A stretch of DNA of 64,000 nt from Demequina globuliformis (GCF_000975155.1 NZ_BBRG01000003.1:62001-126000); one strand, 5' to 3'; numbered from the stretch's first letter, positions 8,188 to 17,139 are shown. The notes: generated by a model from the sequence alone, not told the origin. A program made the numbers and translations.

Positions 8188-9111
8188 ATGACACCCGGAC
8201 GCTCGCCAGCTCTGACGCGGCTCCAGCGCGTGCTCGCGAACGCGGAGGTGCCGGTAGCGCGGTCGGACCTCCTAAGTCACTGCTCAGCTCGGACGATCGA
8301 GCGAGCAGTTCACTTGGGACTTGCCGTCCCCACCGGCCCCGGCCTGATTACCGCGCCGCACAATCGCGACACGGTCCTCACACGCGTGACACAAGCACAG
8401 GCATGGATGCCGACCGACGCGCTCATCGCTGGGCCGGCCGCGGCATGGGTGTGGGGCATGCGGCACCTGGACATTCGTGAGATCGACGTCTGCGCACGCC
8501 CCTCTGCACGCCTACGACCGCCGCAGGGGGTCAGAGTGTGGCGCACGTCCGCGTCGATTCACCCCACACGAGTGGGTGCGTTCACGACCGTTCCCAAAGC
8601 ACACGTGCCCGTGCAGGTCTGGGCACGGAGCAGCGCCTTCCGCGATCCCGGTTCCATGCTTGGCGTTGTCCGTGACCTGCGTATCCGTGCCGACTTGTCG
8701 CTGAAGGCACTCGCCCGCTATCCCCGAGTCCCGGACCGCGCCGAGCTGACTACCCTGCTCACCGTCGCGAGCGATGGTGTCACGAGTGCACTCGAGTACA
8801 TCGCGAAGACTCAGGTCTTCACAGGCCCGGAGTGGGAAGCCTGGGTGTGGCAAGGACGCGTCAATGTGCCCGGTCGCGCCGCGGTTGTCGACATGCTGCA
8901 CCGTCAGGCAAGAGTCGCCGTGGAGTTCGATGGAGCGCAATTCCACTCCAGCGATCGCGCGCGCCGTCGTGACCTCGAGCGCGATGCCCTGCTCTCCGCC
9001 GCGGGGTTTATGACGATTCGTTTCACGTACGAAGACGTCACACAGCGACCCGAGTGGTGCCGACAACAAGTCCGCGACAGCCTACGTTCGCGCCGGCGCG
9101 ACTATCCATGA
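8188..9111 (+). CDS. DUF559-type nuclease-fold protein with N-terminal winged helix
   Basis: A 307-residue protein. Residues 1-60 look like a winged-helix segment (LQRVLANAEVPVARSDLL...TIERAVHLG), followed by a middle region resembling AbiEi-like antitoxin C-terminal domains. The last third has VAVEFDGAQFHSSDRARRRD and LERDALLSAAGFMTIRFTYED, the Vsr/DUF559 endonuclease-like core with its acidic E-x-D pattern. Such proteins are widespread in actinobacteria and unproven; some are labelled type IV antitoxin-like, but no partner toxin is adjacent. The ATG at 8188 was preferred to the longer frame, whose first residues overlap the hairpin repeat. Confidence 0.7.
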   Translation: MTPGRSPALTRLQRVLANAEVPVARSDLLSHCSARTIERAVHLGLAVPTGPGLITAPHNRDTVLTRVTQAQAWMPTDALIAGPAAAWVWGMRHLDIREIDVCARPSARLRPPQGVRVWRTSASIHPTRVGAFTTVPKAHVPVQVWARSSAFRDPGSMLGVVRDLRIRADLSLKALARYPRVPDRAELTTLLTVASDGVTSALEYIAKTQVFTGPEWEAWVWQGRVNVPGRAAVVDMLHRQARVAVEFDGAQFHSSDRARRRDLERDALLSAAGFMTIRFTYEDVTQRPEWCRQQVRDSLRSRRRDYP

Positions 9112-9156
9112 TCGGATGCCACGCACGACGACGAGTCGGGGCGTAGCGTGGGTGGC

Positions 9157-9792
9157 ATGGGTGAGGTCAAGGTGTATTGCGCAATGTCCGTCGACGGGTT
9201 CCTCGCGGGGCCGGGAGACGACATCTCGTGGCTCGAGGCGGACCGCCCCTCCTGGGCGCCGATGGCGGCCGGCGAGTGGGCTGCGGTGGATGCCGATGCC
9301 ATCACGTTCGCTGACTTCTACGCTGGCGTGGGCGCGATTCTCATGGGCCGGCGCACCTTTGACGTGGTTCACGGCATGAATGAGTGGTTCTACGGCGACA
9401 TGCCCATCCTGATCGCCACCGGCCGCCCTCTGGCGCAAGCACGCTCGACGGTGAGCTCAGCGTCGGCCCCCATTGCGAATCTCGTTGCGGAGGCTCAGGA
9501 ACTTGCGGGCGACAAGCACGTCTACATCGACGGTGGCTCCGTTATTCGCCAGGCCCTCGACGCCAAGCTGATCGACGAGATGATCGTCACCATCCATCCC
9601 ACCATTCTCGGGGCGGGCCACCCCCTGTTCGCGGGCGCGGAGCAACGCCATGCTGTCACGGTCACCGATGTGCGCCGGTACGGCGATGGCATGGTCCAGG
9701 TGACGATGCGGGCCGCGCGCGAACCCGAGGACCGGTCACCGATTCCGGAGGACGGCGGACCCGCCGAGGAAACGCCCTACGGCCTCGCGTAG
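9157..9792 (+). CDS. Dihydrofolate reductase-like protein (RibD C-terminal domain)
   Basis: A 211-residue protein of the RibD C-terminal/DHFR-like fold. It opens with VKVYCAMSVDGFLAGPGDDI, then GVGAILMGRRTFDVV. The nucleotide-binding stretch is HVYIDGGSVIRQALDAKLID, followed by IVTIHPTILGAGHPLF. Such stand-alone domains bind NADPH and reduce uncharacterised substrates; they are not true folate reductases. The start is either the ATG at 9157 or a GTG three codons upstream. The C-terminus is Pro/Glu-rich (PEDRSPIPEDGGPAEE). It follows the DUF559 gene on the same strand. Confidence 0.85.
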   Translation: MGEVKVYCAMSVDGFLAGPGDDISWLEADRPSWAPMAAGEWAAVDADAITFADFYAGVGAILMGRRTFDVVHGMNEWFYGDMPILIATGRPLAQARSTVSSASAPIANLVAEAQELAGDKHVYIDGGSVIRQALDAKLIDEMIVTIHPTILGAGHPLFAGAEQRHAVTVTDVRRYGDGMVQVTMRAAREPEDRSPIPEDGGPAEETPYGLA

Positions 9793-9813
9793 AGCCGCAG
9801 TGCGCACTGGAAC

Positions 9814-9860
9814 TGGAGCACGAGCCGCCAAACACGCGCGAAGTTGGCGGCCAGAGCTCC
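9814..9860. repeat. REP-like hairpin, copy 2
   Basis: The left arm tggagcacgagccgcca (9814-9830) is the exact complement of the right arm of the hairpin at 8022-8069. The right arm tggcggccagagctcc (9845-9860) is partly decayed. It lies 22 nt after the stop of the RibD-like gene, where it could also stop transcription. Confidence 0.75.
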
Positions 9861-9870
9861 GATTCGCAGC

Positions 9871-9946
9871 GTGGGTGGGGACGCACAGGGTGGGGGTCGC
9901 ACAGGGTGGTGTGGCACAGGGTGGGGACGCACTGGGTGGGGAGTAC
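9871..9946. repeat. G-rich degenerate tandem repeat
   Basis: About five units of 15-17 bp, each of the form gggtgggg plus a spacer like acgcaca. The + strand carries at least eight runs of three or more G separated by 1-8 nt, the pattern expected of a G-quadruplex. It lies between two convergent genes (RibD-like and dusB) and is not coding in any convincing frame. Confidence 0.85.
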
Positions 9947-9984
9947 GGGGCCTAACGGAGGCGCGAGCACAGCGAGCCCGGGAA

Positions 9985-11172
9985 CTAGCCGCCTGACACG
10001 CTCAGTTCCGCTTCGCGGAGCCGTGCCTCGATATCCGGGGTGATGTCCTGAGTGTCGAGCCACCCGTCCGGGCACGATGGGCTCTTGGGAGTCCCCTGGC
10101 GCCCGCGCGGCCCCTCGGCCGCCTCTCCCGGATACGGGGTGTCCAATGGCAGCGTGTTGAGCAGAGCCCGCAACTGCGGCAGCGTCTCGACCAAGCCCAG
10201 GCTCTTGCGGATCTCGCCGCCGACCGGATACCCCTTGAAGTACCACGCCACGTGCTTGCGGATCTCGCGCATTGCCTTGAGCTCGTCGTCGTCGAAAAAG
10301 CTGATCATGAGTTCGCCGTGGCGGTAGATGGTGTCCGCGACCATCCGTAGGTCTGGACGTACTCGCTCCTCGCGGCCCTCGAACGCGGCTTGCAGGTCCG
10401 CGAACAGCCACGGCCGGCCCTGGCATCCACGCCCGACGACTACGCCATCGACGCCGGTGCGCTCCACCATCTCCAGCGCATCCTCGGCCGACCAAATGTC
10501 ACCGTTGCCGAGCACGGGGATCGTGGTGACGGCCTCCTTGAGGCGCGCGATCGCCTCCCAATCAGCGTTGCCCGAGTAGTAGTCGGCAGCAGTGCGGCCG
10601 TGGAGCGCGACCGCTGCCACGCCCTCCGCCTCCGCCATGCGCCCAGCCTCGAGGTACGTGAGGTGGTCGTCATCGACACCCTTGCGCATCTTCACGGTCA
10701 CGGGAACGTCGTAGGGCGCCGCTTCGCGCACGGCGGCACGCACGATGTCGCGGAAGAGGTCCTTCTTCCACGGCAGCACTGCTCCCCCGCCCTTCTTGGT
10801 GACCTTGGGTACGGGGCAACCAAAGTTCATGTCGATGTGGTCGGCGCGGTCCTCAGAGACAAGCATTTTCACTGCGGCGCCAATGGTCGCGGGATCCACG
10901 CCGTACAACTGGACGGACCGGGGCGTTTCATCAGGATCGTGGTGGATGATCCGCATGGACTCGCGGGTGCGCTCCACCAGCGCGCGGCTGGTGACCATCT
11001 CCGCAACATAGATGCCGCCTCCGTGCTCGCGGCACAGGCGACGGAAGGCAGCATTGGTGATGCCGGCCATGGGGGCCAGCACCACGGGGGTGTCGATCGT
11101 GAGGGGCCCAATGTGCAGCGGCGGCAGCACGCGCGCGCCTGCTGCGGGCAGGGCCGATGCGTCAGTCGTCAT
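9985..11172 (-). CDS. dusB: tRNA-dihydrouridine synthase
   Basis: A 395-residue FMN enzyme that reduces uridine to dihydrouridine in tRNA D-loops. It has LAPMAGITNAAFRRLCREHG near the start, the substrate-recognition stretch IDMNFGCPVPKVTKKGGGA with the catalytic Cys, VTVKMRKG, and phosphate-binding VLGNGDIWSAEDA and GVVVGRGCQGRPWLF. The C-terminal helical domain (MREIRKHVAWYFKGYP) binds tRNA. The ATG at 11172 was chosen because homology begins a few residues later and the longer frame adds only Arg-rich shadow sequence. Actinobacteria usually have this single Dus. Confidence 0.95.
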   Translation of the reverse strand: MTTDASALPAAGARVLPPLHIGPLTIDTPVVLAPMAGITNAAFRRLCREHGGGIYVAEMVTSRALVERTRESMRIIHHDPDETPRSVQLYGVDPATIGAAVKMLVSEDRADHIDMNFGCPVPKVTKKGGGAVLPWKKDLFRDIVRAAVREAAPYDVPVTVKMRKGVDDDHLTYLEAGRMAEAEGVAAVALHGRTAADYYSGNADWEAIARLKEAVTTIPVLGNGDIWSAEDALEMVERTGVDGVVVGRGCQGRPWLFADLQAAFEGREERVRPDLRMVADTIYRHGELMISFFDDDELKAMREIRKHVAWYFKGYPVGGEIRKSLGLVETLPQLRALLNTLPLDTPYPGEAAEGPRGRQGTPKSPSCPDGWLDTQDITPDIEARLREAELSVSGG

Positions 11173-11224
11173 GCCTCTATTGTCGCCGATGCGTGGCGCG
11201 GCGCCCGCAAGCGGCCACTGGGCG

Positions 11225-12451
11225 TTACTGCGGACCGTCTCCAGGGGCCTCGGCGTCACGCGAGCCCGGCTCTGTGGGGGTCGCGTTCCCATGCGCGTGC
11301 GCCACGTCCGTGGTCTCTTCTCCGGCGATGGCCCCGTCATGGCCGACCACCAGCGCCGCGATGCCGGTCGTGAGCGGCACCGCGAGCACCAGGCCGATGG
11401 AACCCACGAGGGTGCGTACGACCTCTTCTGCAATCTGCGCACTGGTCAGTGACACCCCGATGGACTGGTCGTACAGCGACACCAGCATGATGGTCGGCAA
11501 CGCGGCTCCGACATACGCAAACGCAATGGTGTAAACCGTCGAGGCGATGTGGTCGCGGCCAATGCGCATGCCGCGTGCGAACAGGTTCCAGCGCGTGATG
11601 TCGGGCCGTGCAGCGCGCAGTTCCCAGACGGCGGACGCCTGCGTCACCGTCACGTCGTTGAGCACGCCGAGCCCCGCGATGATGATGCCGCACAGGACCA
11701 AGCCTTGAAGGTCGACCGCACGGCCAGCCAGCTCGAGGTGCGTGCCCTCTTCCGACCAGATCCCTGTCAGACGGGACGCTCCCACGGCCCACCATGCAAG
11801 GACTGCGGTAATCATGAGGCCAGCGAGCGTTCCGAGGTACGCGGTTGTGGTGCGCGCGTTGGGGCCGTGCGCCATGTACAACAGCAAGAACAGTGCACCG
11901 GACCCGGTGACGAGTCCCACGATCAGGGGGTCGCCGCCTTCAAATAGCGCGGGAACCGTGAAGAAGATCACGACACCAAACGCCGCGACGAGGCCGAGCA
12001 GTGCCCCCAAACCACGCCACCAGGCGACGGCCAGCACAAGCACCACGTAGACCACGAGAAGCAGGAGCATGGGGGGACCACGGTTGAAGTCCCCGAAGAT
12101 GAGCGTGCCGTCCTCGATCTGCAGGGCTCGCACGGAGTCGCCCACGGCGTAGGTGAAGTCCGCGAGTTCAAGCGGCAGCAGCGTCTGCAGGCCTACATCC
12201 TCCTGCCCGTCGACGATCACCTGCGCCTCACCCGTGGCCTCGTCCACAGACTCCACAGTGACGTCAACCCAGGTCGCATCCTCATATGACGTCGGGACCG
12301 ACCGCAGGAACGACCAGTCCGACGGCCACACCACCATGGCACCCACCACCGTCAAAAAGACGACCACGCCCACCGCACTGGTGAGCACCGTGGTGGTGCG
12401 CTCGGAGGCGCGTGGGCGCTCCTCAAGCACGTGCGAATGCCCCGCACCCAT
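11225..12451 (-). CDS. YibE/F family membrane protein
   Basis: A 408-residue protein with one N-terminal helix (about 22-42), an extracytoplasmic beta-rich segment (about 55-120), then about seven helices. The first of these are VVYVVLVLAVAWWRG and ALLGLVAAFGVVIFFTVPAL; the later ones include GLGVLNDVTVTQASAVWEL, the most conserved stretch of the family. Function is unknown; transport has been suggested. The C-terminus is a charged Gly/Pro/Ala tail. It lies between dusB and the glycyl-tRNA synthetase gene on the same strand. Confidence 0.85.
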   Translation of the reverse strand: MGAGHSHVLEERPRASERTTTVLTSAVGVVVFLTVVGAMVVWPSDWSFLRSVPTSYEDATWVDVTVESVDEATGEAQVIVDGQEDVGLQTLLPLELADFTYAVGDSVRALQIEDGTLIFGDFNRGPPMLLLLVVYVVLVLAVAWWRGLGALLGLVAAFGVVIFFTVPALFEGGDPLIVGLVTGSGALFLLLYMAHGPNARTTTAYLGTLAGLMITAVLAWWAVGASRLTGIWSEEGTHLELAGRAVDLQGLVLCGIIIAGLGVLNDVTVTQASAVWELRAARPDITRWNLFARGMRIGRDHIASTVYTIAFAYVGAALPTIMLVSLYDQSIGVSLTSAQIAEEVVRTLVGSIGLVLAVPLTTGIAALVVGHDGAIAGEETTDVAHAHGNATPTEPGSRDAEAPGDGPQ

Positions 12452-12492
12452 CAGCGCGCACCCAGCCCGAGCATCGGCCCTCTCAAGGAGCG

Positions 12493-13875
12493 TTAGGCGC
12501 CGATGAGGCGAGTCGCGAGGTACGCCTGCACCTGAGACAGCGCCACGCGCTCCTGCTGCATGGTGTCGCGGTCGCGAATGGTGACGGCCTGGTCGTCCTT
12601 GGTGTCGAAGTCGACCGTGATGCAGTACGGCGTGCCAATCTCATCCTGGCGGCGGTAGCGCTTGCCAATGGCCTGCGTCACGTCGAGATCCACGTTCCAC
12701 GCTGCGCGCAGTTCCTTCGCGAGTGCCTCAGCGGTCGGCAGCAGTTCCTCCGACTTGGACAGCGGCAGGACAGCGGCCTTGACCGGCGCAATGCGCGGGT
12801 CAAGGTGCAGCACGGTGCGCTTGTCCACGCCGCCCTTGGTGTTGGGCGCCTCGTCCTCGTCGTAAGCCTCGACAAGGAAGGCCATCAAGGAACGCGTCAG
12901 GCCCGCCGCAGGCTCGATCACATACGGCGTGTAGCGCTCGTTGGTGGCCGGGTCCAGATAGCTCAAATCCTTGCCGGAGTGCTCGCTGTGGGTGCTGAGG
13001 TCAAAGTCCGTGCGGTTCGCGATGCCCTCAAGCTCGCCCCACTCGCTGCCCTGGAAACCAAAGCGGTACTCGATGTCAGTGGTGCCCTTCGAGTAGTGCG
13101 AGAGCTTCTCTTGCGGGTGCTCGTACAGGCGCAGGTTGTCCGCGGCAATACCCAAATCCTTGTACCACTGCAGGCGGGTGTCGATCCAGTACTGGTGCCA
13201 CTCGTCGTCCGTGCCGGGCTTGACGAAGAACTCCATCTCCATCTGCTCGAACTCGCGCGTGCGGAAGATGAAGTTTCCTGGCGTGATCTCGTTGCGGAAG
13301 GACTTTCCGATCTGGCCGATGCCGAAGGGAACCTTCATCCGCGACGTGCGCTGCACGTTGTCGTAGTTGACGAAGATGCCCTGCGCGGTCTCGGGACGCA
13401 GATAGTGCAGGCCTGACTCGTCCTGGCTGACGCCAAGGTAGGTCTTGAGGAGGCCGTTAAACATCTTGGGCTCGGTCCACTCGCCGCGCGTTCCGCAGTG
13501 CGGGCAGGGCACCTCGGCGAGGCCGCCTTCAGGGGCGCGGCCCTTCTTCTCTTCGAAGGCCTCGAGAAGATGGTCCTCGCGGTCGCGCTTGTGGCAGCTG
13601 AGGCACTCGACCAGCGGGTCGACGAACGCCTTGAGGTGGCCCGAGGCCTCCCACACTGCTGGCGGCAGGATGACCGACGAGTCCAGGCCAACGATGTCGT
13701 CGCGGCTCGAGACCATCGCACGCCACCACTGGCGCTTGATGTTCTCCTTGAGCTCCACTCCGAGCGGGCCGTAATCCCACGCGGACCGCGTACCGCCGTA
13801 GATCTCCCCACACGGGAAGACAAAGCCGCGACGCTTTGCCAGCGAGATCACGTTGTCCAGGCGAGACGGTGCCAC
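12493..13875 (-). CDS. glyQS: Glycyl-tRNA synthetase (single-chain, alpha2)
   Basis: A 460-residue class II synthetase that charges tRNA-Gly. It opens with [20 protein letters not shown] and [12 protein letters not shown], then a Cys-rich zinc insert (CLSCHKRD at about 90 and [10 protein letters not shown] at about 124). Motif 2 follows in [21 protein letters not shown], and motif 3 in [14 protein letters not shown]. The C-terminal anticodon-binding domain is complete and ends ATRLIGA. It starts with GTG behind AAGGAG. It is the homodimeric form, typical of Gram-positive actinobacteria. It is divergent from znuA, with the Zur box in between. Confidence 0.96.
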   Translation of the reverse strand: MAPSRLDNVISLAKRRGFVFPCGEIYGGTRSAWDYGPLGVELKENIKRQWWRAMVSSRDDIVGLDSSVILPPAVWEASGHLKAFVDPLVECLSCHKRDREDHLLEAFEEKKGRAPEGGLAEVPCPHCGTRGEWTEPKMFNGLLKTYLGVSQDESGLHYLRPETAQGIFVNYDNVQRTSRMKVPFGIGQIGKSFRNEITPGNFIFRTREFEQMEMEFFVKPGTDDEWHQYWIDTRLQWYKDLGIAADNLRLYEHPQEKLSHYSKGTTDIEYRFGFQGSEWGELEGIANRTDFDLSTHSEHSGKDLSYLDPATNERYTPYVIEPAAGLTRSLMAFLVEAYDEDEAPNTKGGVDKRTVLHLDPRIAPVKAAVLPLSKSEELLPTAEALAKELRAAWNVDLDVTQAIGKRYRRQDEIGTPYCITVDFDTKDDQAVTIRDRDTMQQERVALSQVQAYLATRLIGA

Positions 13876-14007
13876 TGAATACTCCTTGGGATTCGGATGG
13901 AAGTGCGGGCCTAGTCTATCGGCGCGCGGACAGTCGCGGCGCGAGCGCGCCGTGCACTGGCGGCGCCGATGCTGGGGTTGAGCACGGATCCAGCATCCCC
14001 TCGCTTA

Positions 14008-14026
14008 ATTGACAATGATTATCAAT
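14008..14026 (+). promoter_or_regulatory. Zur operator
   Basis: The 19-mer attgacaatgattatcaat is a near-perfect 9-1-9 palindrome (one mismatched pair), matching the AT-rich inverted repeat bound by Zur repressors. It overlaps the -35 hexamer ttgaca (14009-14014) and the spacer of the znuA promoter, so a bound repressor would block RNA polymerase. The repressor itself is the last regulatory gene of the operon. Confidence 0.88.
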
Positions 14027-14038
14027 AAAGCGTATTGT
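14009..14038 (+). promoter_or_regulatory. znuA promoter, probably giving a leaderless mRNA
   Basis: The -35 is ttgaca (14009-14014) and the -10 is tattgt (14033-14038), with an 18-nt spacer. The ATG of znuA begins 7 nt after the -10 and no Shine-Dalgarno sequence is present, so transcription likely starts at or within a base or two of the start codon. Confidence 0.7.
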
Positions 14039-14044
14039 GGTCGC

Positions 14045-15088
14045 ATGAAATCTCGCCCCTTCATCATTGCCGGCATCGCTGGTGCCCTCGTGCTCGCAGG
14101 CTGCTCGTCGGCCTCGCCCGAGGACTCGTCGGACTCCGCCGCAGCCGACAGCACCGACGCCACCCTGACCGTTGGCTCCGCCTTCTATCCCCTGCAGTTT
14201 GTCGCCGAGCGGGTCGGTGGCGAACTCGTAGCGGTTGAGCCCCTCATCGGCTCCGGCGTGGAACCGCACGACGCGGAACTATCCCCCAAGACGGTGCGCG
14301 ACATGCAAAACATGGACACTGTCCTGTTCCAAAGCGACTTCCAGCCAGCGATTGACGATGCCGTTGACACCACCGGCGTGCGTAGCCTCGACTCACACCA
14401 CATCATCGACGAGCATGGCGCGGACGTCGCCGAGCACGCTGAGGGCTCGCACGAAGGCCATGACCACGCTGACGACGAGTCCGGCGAGGACGACCACGAC
14501 CACGCGGATGAATCCGCGGAGGCTGAGGACGCACACTCCGACGAGGCTGACTCGCACGACGGCCACGATCACGGCAGCCTCGATCCTCACTTCTGGCTTG
14601 ACCCCACGTTGCTGGCCGAGTACACCGAGGACGTCATTGCCGAGTTCAGCGACCTCGATCCCGCCAACGCCGACACGTACGCCGCGAACGGGCAACAGTT
14701 GCTGACCGATCTCGATGCGCTCGACGCCTCGTACACCGACGGGCTGGCCACGTGCGAACGCGACGACATCTTCGTGGGGCATGAGGCGTTCGGCTACCTG
14801 ACGCTTCGCTACGACCTCACCCAAGAGGGACTGGCGGGGATTGACCCTGAGAGCGAGCCGTCCCCGGCGCGTGTGCGCGAGATTCGCGACATGGTCGAGG
14901 CGAGCGGGGCCACCACCATTTTCACCGAGGACGAGGTCTCGGCCGATGTCGCGGAGTCGATCGCGGAAGACGTCGGCGTCGAGGTCCTGGTCCTCAGTCC
15001 CATCGAGACAGTGGCCGACGGCGAAGACTACCTTGGCGTCATGGAGACCAACCTAGAAAACCTGAGGACCGGCCTTGGCTGCCAGTAG
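14045..15088 (+). CDS. znuA: Zinc ABC transporter substrate-binding lipoprotein
   Basis: A 347-residue lipoprotein that captures zinc outside the membrane. The signal peptide ends in lipobox LAGC, so Cys22 or so is lipidated. Zinc ligands of the cluster 9 binding proteins are visible: His in SGVEPHDAEL, His in SLDPHFWLDP, His in VGHEAFGYL, and Asp/Glu in IFTEDEVS. Between the first two lies a long His/Asp/Glu-rich loop (about 125-180: HEGHDHADD, DDHDHADE, SHDGHDHGS), the zinc-gathering loop of true ZnuA proteins, which separates it from manganese binders. The start is set by the leaderless promoter. The 3' end overlaps znuC by 14 nt. Confidence 0.95.
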   Translation: MKSRPFIIAGIAGALVLAGCSSASPEDSSDSAAADSTDATLTVGSAFYPLQFVAERVGGELVAVEPLIGSGVEPHDAELSPKTVRDMQNMDTVLFQSDFQPAIDDAVDTTGVRSLDSHHIIDEHGADVAEHAEGSHEGHDHADDESGEDDHDHADESAEAEDAHSDEADSHDGHDHGSLDPHFWLDPTLLAEYTEDVIAEFSDLDPANADTYAANGQQLLTDLDALDASYTDGLATCERDDIFVGHEAFGYLTLRYDLTQEGLAGIDPESEPSPARVREIRDMVEASGATTIFTEDEVSADVAESIAEDVGVEVLVLSPIETVADGEDYLGVMETNLENLRTGLGCQ

Positions 15089-15872
15089 CCCTGACCGCAC
15101 CGCCACCCCGCCTGCCATCGAGGCACGCGGGGTGCGCGTGCGCTTGGGAGGGCACGAGATCCTCCACGATGTCCATGTAGACGCACACGCCGGAGCGCCG
15201 GTCGCCATCATGGGCGGCAACGGCTCCGGAAAGTCGACTCTGGTACGTGCTCTCGTGGGAGCCCTTCCGCTGAGCGGCGGCTCCGTCAAGATCTTCGGCA
15301 AGGAGCGCTCACGGGCGACATCACGTCGCGTCGGGTACGTTCCGCAGCGCGTCAGCGCAGGTTCGGGTGTCTCAGCGACCGCAATTGAGGTCGTCACTTC
15401 TGGGCTCCTCGGCGCTGGCCGCCTTGTCCCTCCACGAGACGCCAAGGCGCGTGCCATTGCCGCGCTCGACGATCTAGGCGTCGGCGAACTGGCACACCGC
15501 GACGTCAGCCACCTCTCCGGTGGTCAGCAGCAACGAGTCCTCATCGCGCGCGCGCTCGTGCGCAAACCCGACCTGTTGATCCTCGACGAGCCCATGGCCG
15601 GCGTGGATGTCCCGAGCCAGGAGGCGCTCGCCGCCACGCTGCAGCGCCACAGTGACAGCGGCGGCTCGGTGGTCATCGTCCTCCACGAGCTCGGCGCACT
15701 GACGCCCCTCATCGACCACGCAGTCGTGCTCGAACAGGGCTGCGTCACCCACGTGGGCGAGCCGCCGCGTGGCCTGGGCGTGCACGCGCTGCCAGGACAC
15801 GATCACGAACACGCACACGCGGATGTGCCCGAGCCCACCGCGTCGCCCTTCGCATGGGAGGTGCGCAAGTGA
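15075..15872 (+). CDS. znuC: Zinc ABC transporter ATP-binding protein
   Basis: A 265-residue ABC ATPase powering zinc import. Walker A is GGNGSGKST near residue 48, the Q-loop is in VGYVPQRVS, the signature is LSGGQQQRVLIARAL, Walker B is LLILDEP, and the switch His lies in IVLHEL. The C-terminus holds a short His cluster (PGHDHEHAHAD), probably another zinc-buffering stretch. It starts at TTG inside the end of znuA, with GAGGACC upstream; no better start is available. The stop overlaps the GTG of znuB. Confidence 0.94.
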   Translation: MAASSPDRTATPPAIEARGVRVRLGGHEILHDVHVDAHAGAPVAIMGGNGSGKSTLVRALVGALPLSGGSVKIFGKERSRATSRRVGYVPQRVSAGSGVSATAIEVVTSGLLGAGRLVPPRDAKARAIAALDDLGVGELAHRDVSHLSGGQQQRVLIARALVRKPDLLILDEPMAGVDVPSQEALAATLQRHSDSGGSVVIVLHELGALTPLIDHAVVLEQGCVTHVGEPPRGLGVHALPGHDHEHAHADVPEPTASPFAWEVRK

Positions 15873-16732
15873 GCGTACTCACTGACCCCCTCGTTCAGCG
15901 CATGATGCTGGTCGCGATCATGGTGGGCGTCACCGCGCCTATCGTGGGCACCTACCTTGTCCATCGCCGCATGGCGCTGCTGGGCGATGGCATCGGCCAC
16001 GTCGCCCTTGCAGGTGTTGCCGCCGGATGGCTCGCGGGATCGTGGGCAGGCCTCGCGGACCAGGACGCGCTCGCGATTCCAGGAGCCATCGTCTTCGCAA
16101 TCGCGGGCGCGGTGGTCATCGAGCGCATGCGCGCCCGTGGAATCGCGGCCGCTGACGTGATCATGGCAGTGATGTTCTACGGCGGCATCGCGTCCGGTGT
16201 GCTGCTCATTTCCGCAGCCGGCGGGTCAAACGCCAACCTCATGGGCTACCTGTTTGGCTCCATATCGACGGTCAGCTGGAACGATGTGTGGGTCACCGTG
16301 ATCTTGTCGATCGCGATCCTCGCGATCGGTCTGGGATTGCGCCGGTCGTTGTTCGCTGTGACGCACGATCAAGAGTTTGCTCACTCCACCGGCCTGCCGG
16401 TCAACGCTCTGAACATGGTCGTCGCTGTGCTCGCCGCCGTCACGATCACTGCGTCGATGCGCGTCGTAGGTGTCCTGCTTGTCTCGGGGCTCATGATCTT
16501 GCCCGTCGCGATCTCGCAAATGGTGACCGGATCGTTCAACCGCACCATGAACATCGCCATGGTCATCGGCGTCGTGCTGTGCGTGTCAGGCGTCGGCATC
16601 ACGCTCTTCTACAACCTTCAGCCGGGCGCACTCATCGTGGTTCTGGGCGTACTCCTGTATGTTGTCGTCGCGTCCGGGGCAAGCCTGCGACATCGAGCCC
16701 GGCAGCGCCGTGAGAAGGTGGAGACAGCATGA
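15869..16732 (+). CDS. znuB: Zinc ABC transporter permease
   Basis: A 287-residue membrane permease of the ABC-3 family that forms the zinc channel as a dimer. About eight or nine helices are visible, with family motifs MALLGDGIGHVALAGVAAGW near the N-terminus and VTITASMRVVGVLLVSGLMI with PVAISQMVTGS in the second half. The GTG at 15869 overlaps the znuC stop; the longer frame adds five residues of the znuC C-terminus in another frame. The stop overlaps the zur start, so all four genes are coupled. Confidence 0.94.
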   Translation: MSVLTDPLVQRMMLVAIMVGVTAPIVGTYLVHRRMALLGDGIGHVALAGVAAGWLAGSWAGLADQDALAIPGAIVFAIAGAVVIERMRARGIAAADVIMAVMFYGGIASGVLLISAAGGSNANLMGYLFGSISTVSWNDVWVTVILSIAILAIGLGLRRSLFAVTHDQEFAHSTGLPVNALNMVVAVLAAVTITASMRVVGVLLVSGLMILPVAISQMVTGSFNRTMNIAMVIGVVLCVSGVGITLFYNLQPGALIVVLGVLLYVVVASGASLRHRARQRREKVETA

Positions 16733-17139
16733 GCACATCACCCGCCCCGCGCATGACCAAGCAGCGCGCCGCCATCATGGACGTCCTGTCCAAATCCGAG
16801 GAGTTCCGCTCCGCGCAGGCCTGGCATGACACGCTCCGCCACGACGGTTCTTCCGTAGGTCTCGCGACGGTTTATCGGTCGCTGCAGTCTCTCGCGGAAG
16901 CCGGTCAGGTAGATGCCGTCGTCACTGACAGCGGCGAGACGCTCTACCGTCGGTGCGGCGCTGAAGACACGCACCACCATCACCTGCGGTGCCGGTCGTG
17001 CGGCGCAGCGCACGACATCGAGGTTCCCGAATTCGAACGGTGGGCTGAGCAGCTCGGTGTGAAGCTCGGCTTCACCGGGATCGACCACACCGTAGAGATC
17101 ACAGGAATCTGCCGGGACTGTGCCGCGCAAGGCCGCTAA
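16729..17139 (+). CDS. zur: Zinc uptake regulator (Fur family)
   Basis: A 136-residue Fur-family repressor. The N-terminal winged helix is MTKQRAAIMDVLSKSEEFRS through VGLATVYRSLQSLAEAGQVD. The regulatory part has HHHHLRCRSCGAAHDIEVPE and a final Cys pair in TGICRDCAAQGR, together the structural zinc site (Cys-x2-Cys twice); the His-rich run serves the sensing site. Placement as the fourth gene of znuACB, plus a Zur box at the operon start, identifies it as Zur rather than Fur and suggests autorepression. Its targets probably include the zinc-free ribosomal protein genes at the left edge. Confidence 0.93.
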   Translation: MSTSPAPRMTKQRAAIMDVLSKSEEFRSAQAWHDTLRHDGSSVGLATVYRSLQSLAEAGQVDAVVTDSGETLYRRCGAEDTHHHHLRCRSCGAAHDIEVPEFERWAEQLGVKLGFTGIDHTVEITGICRDCAAQGR

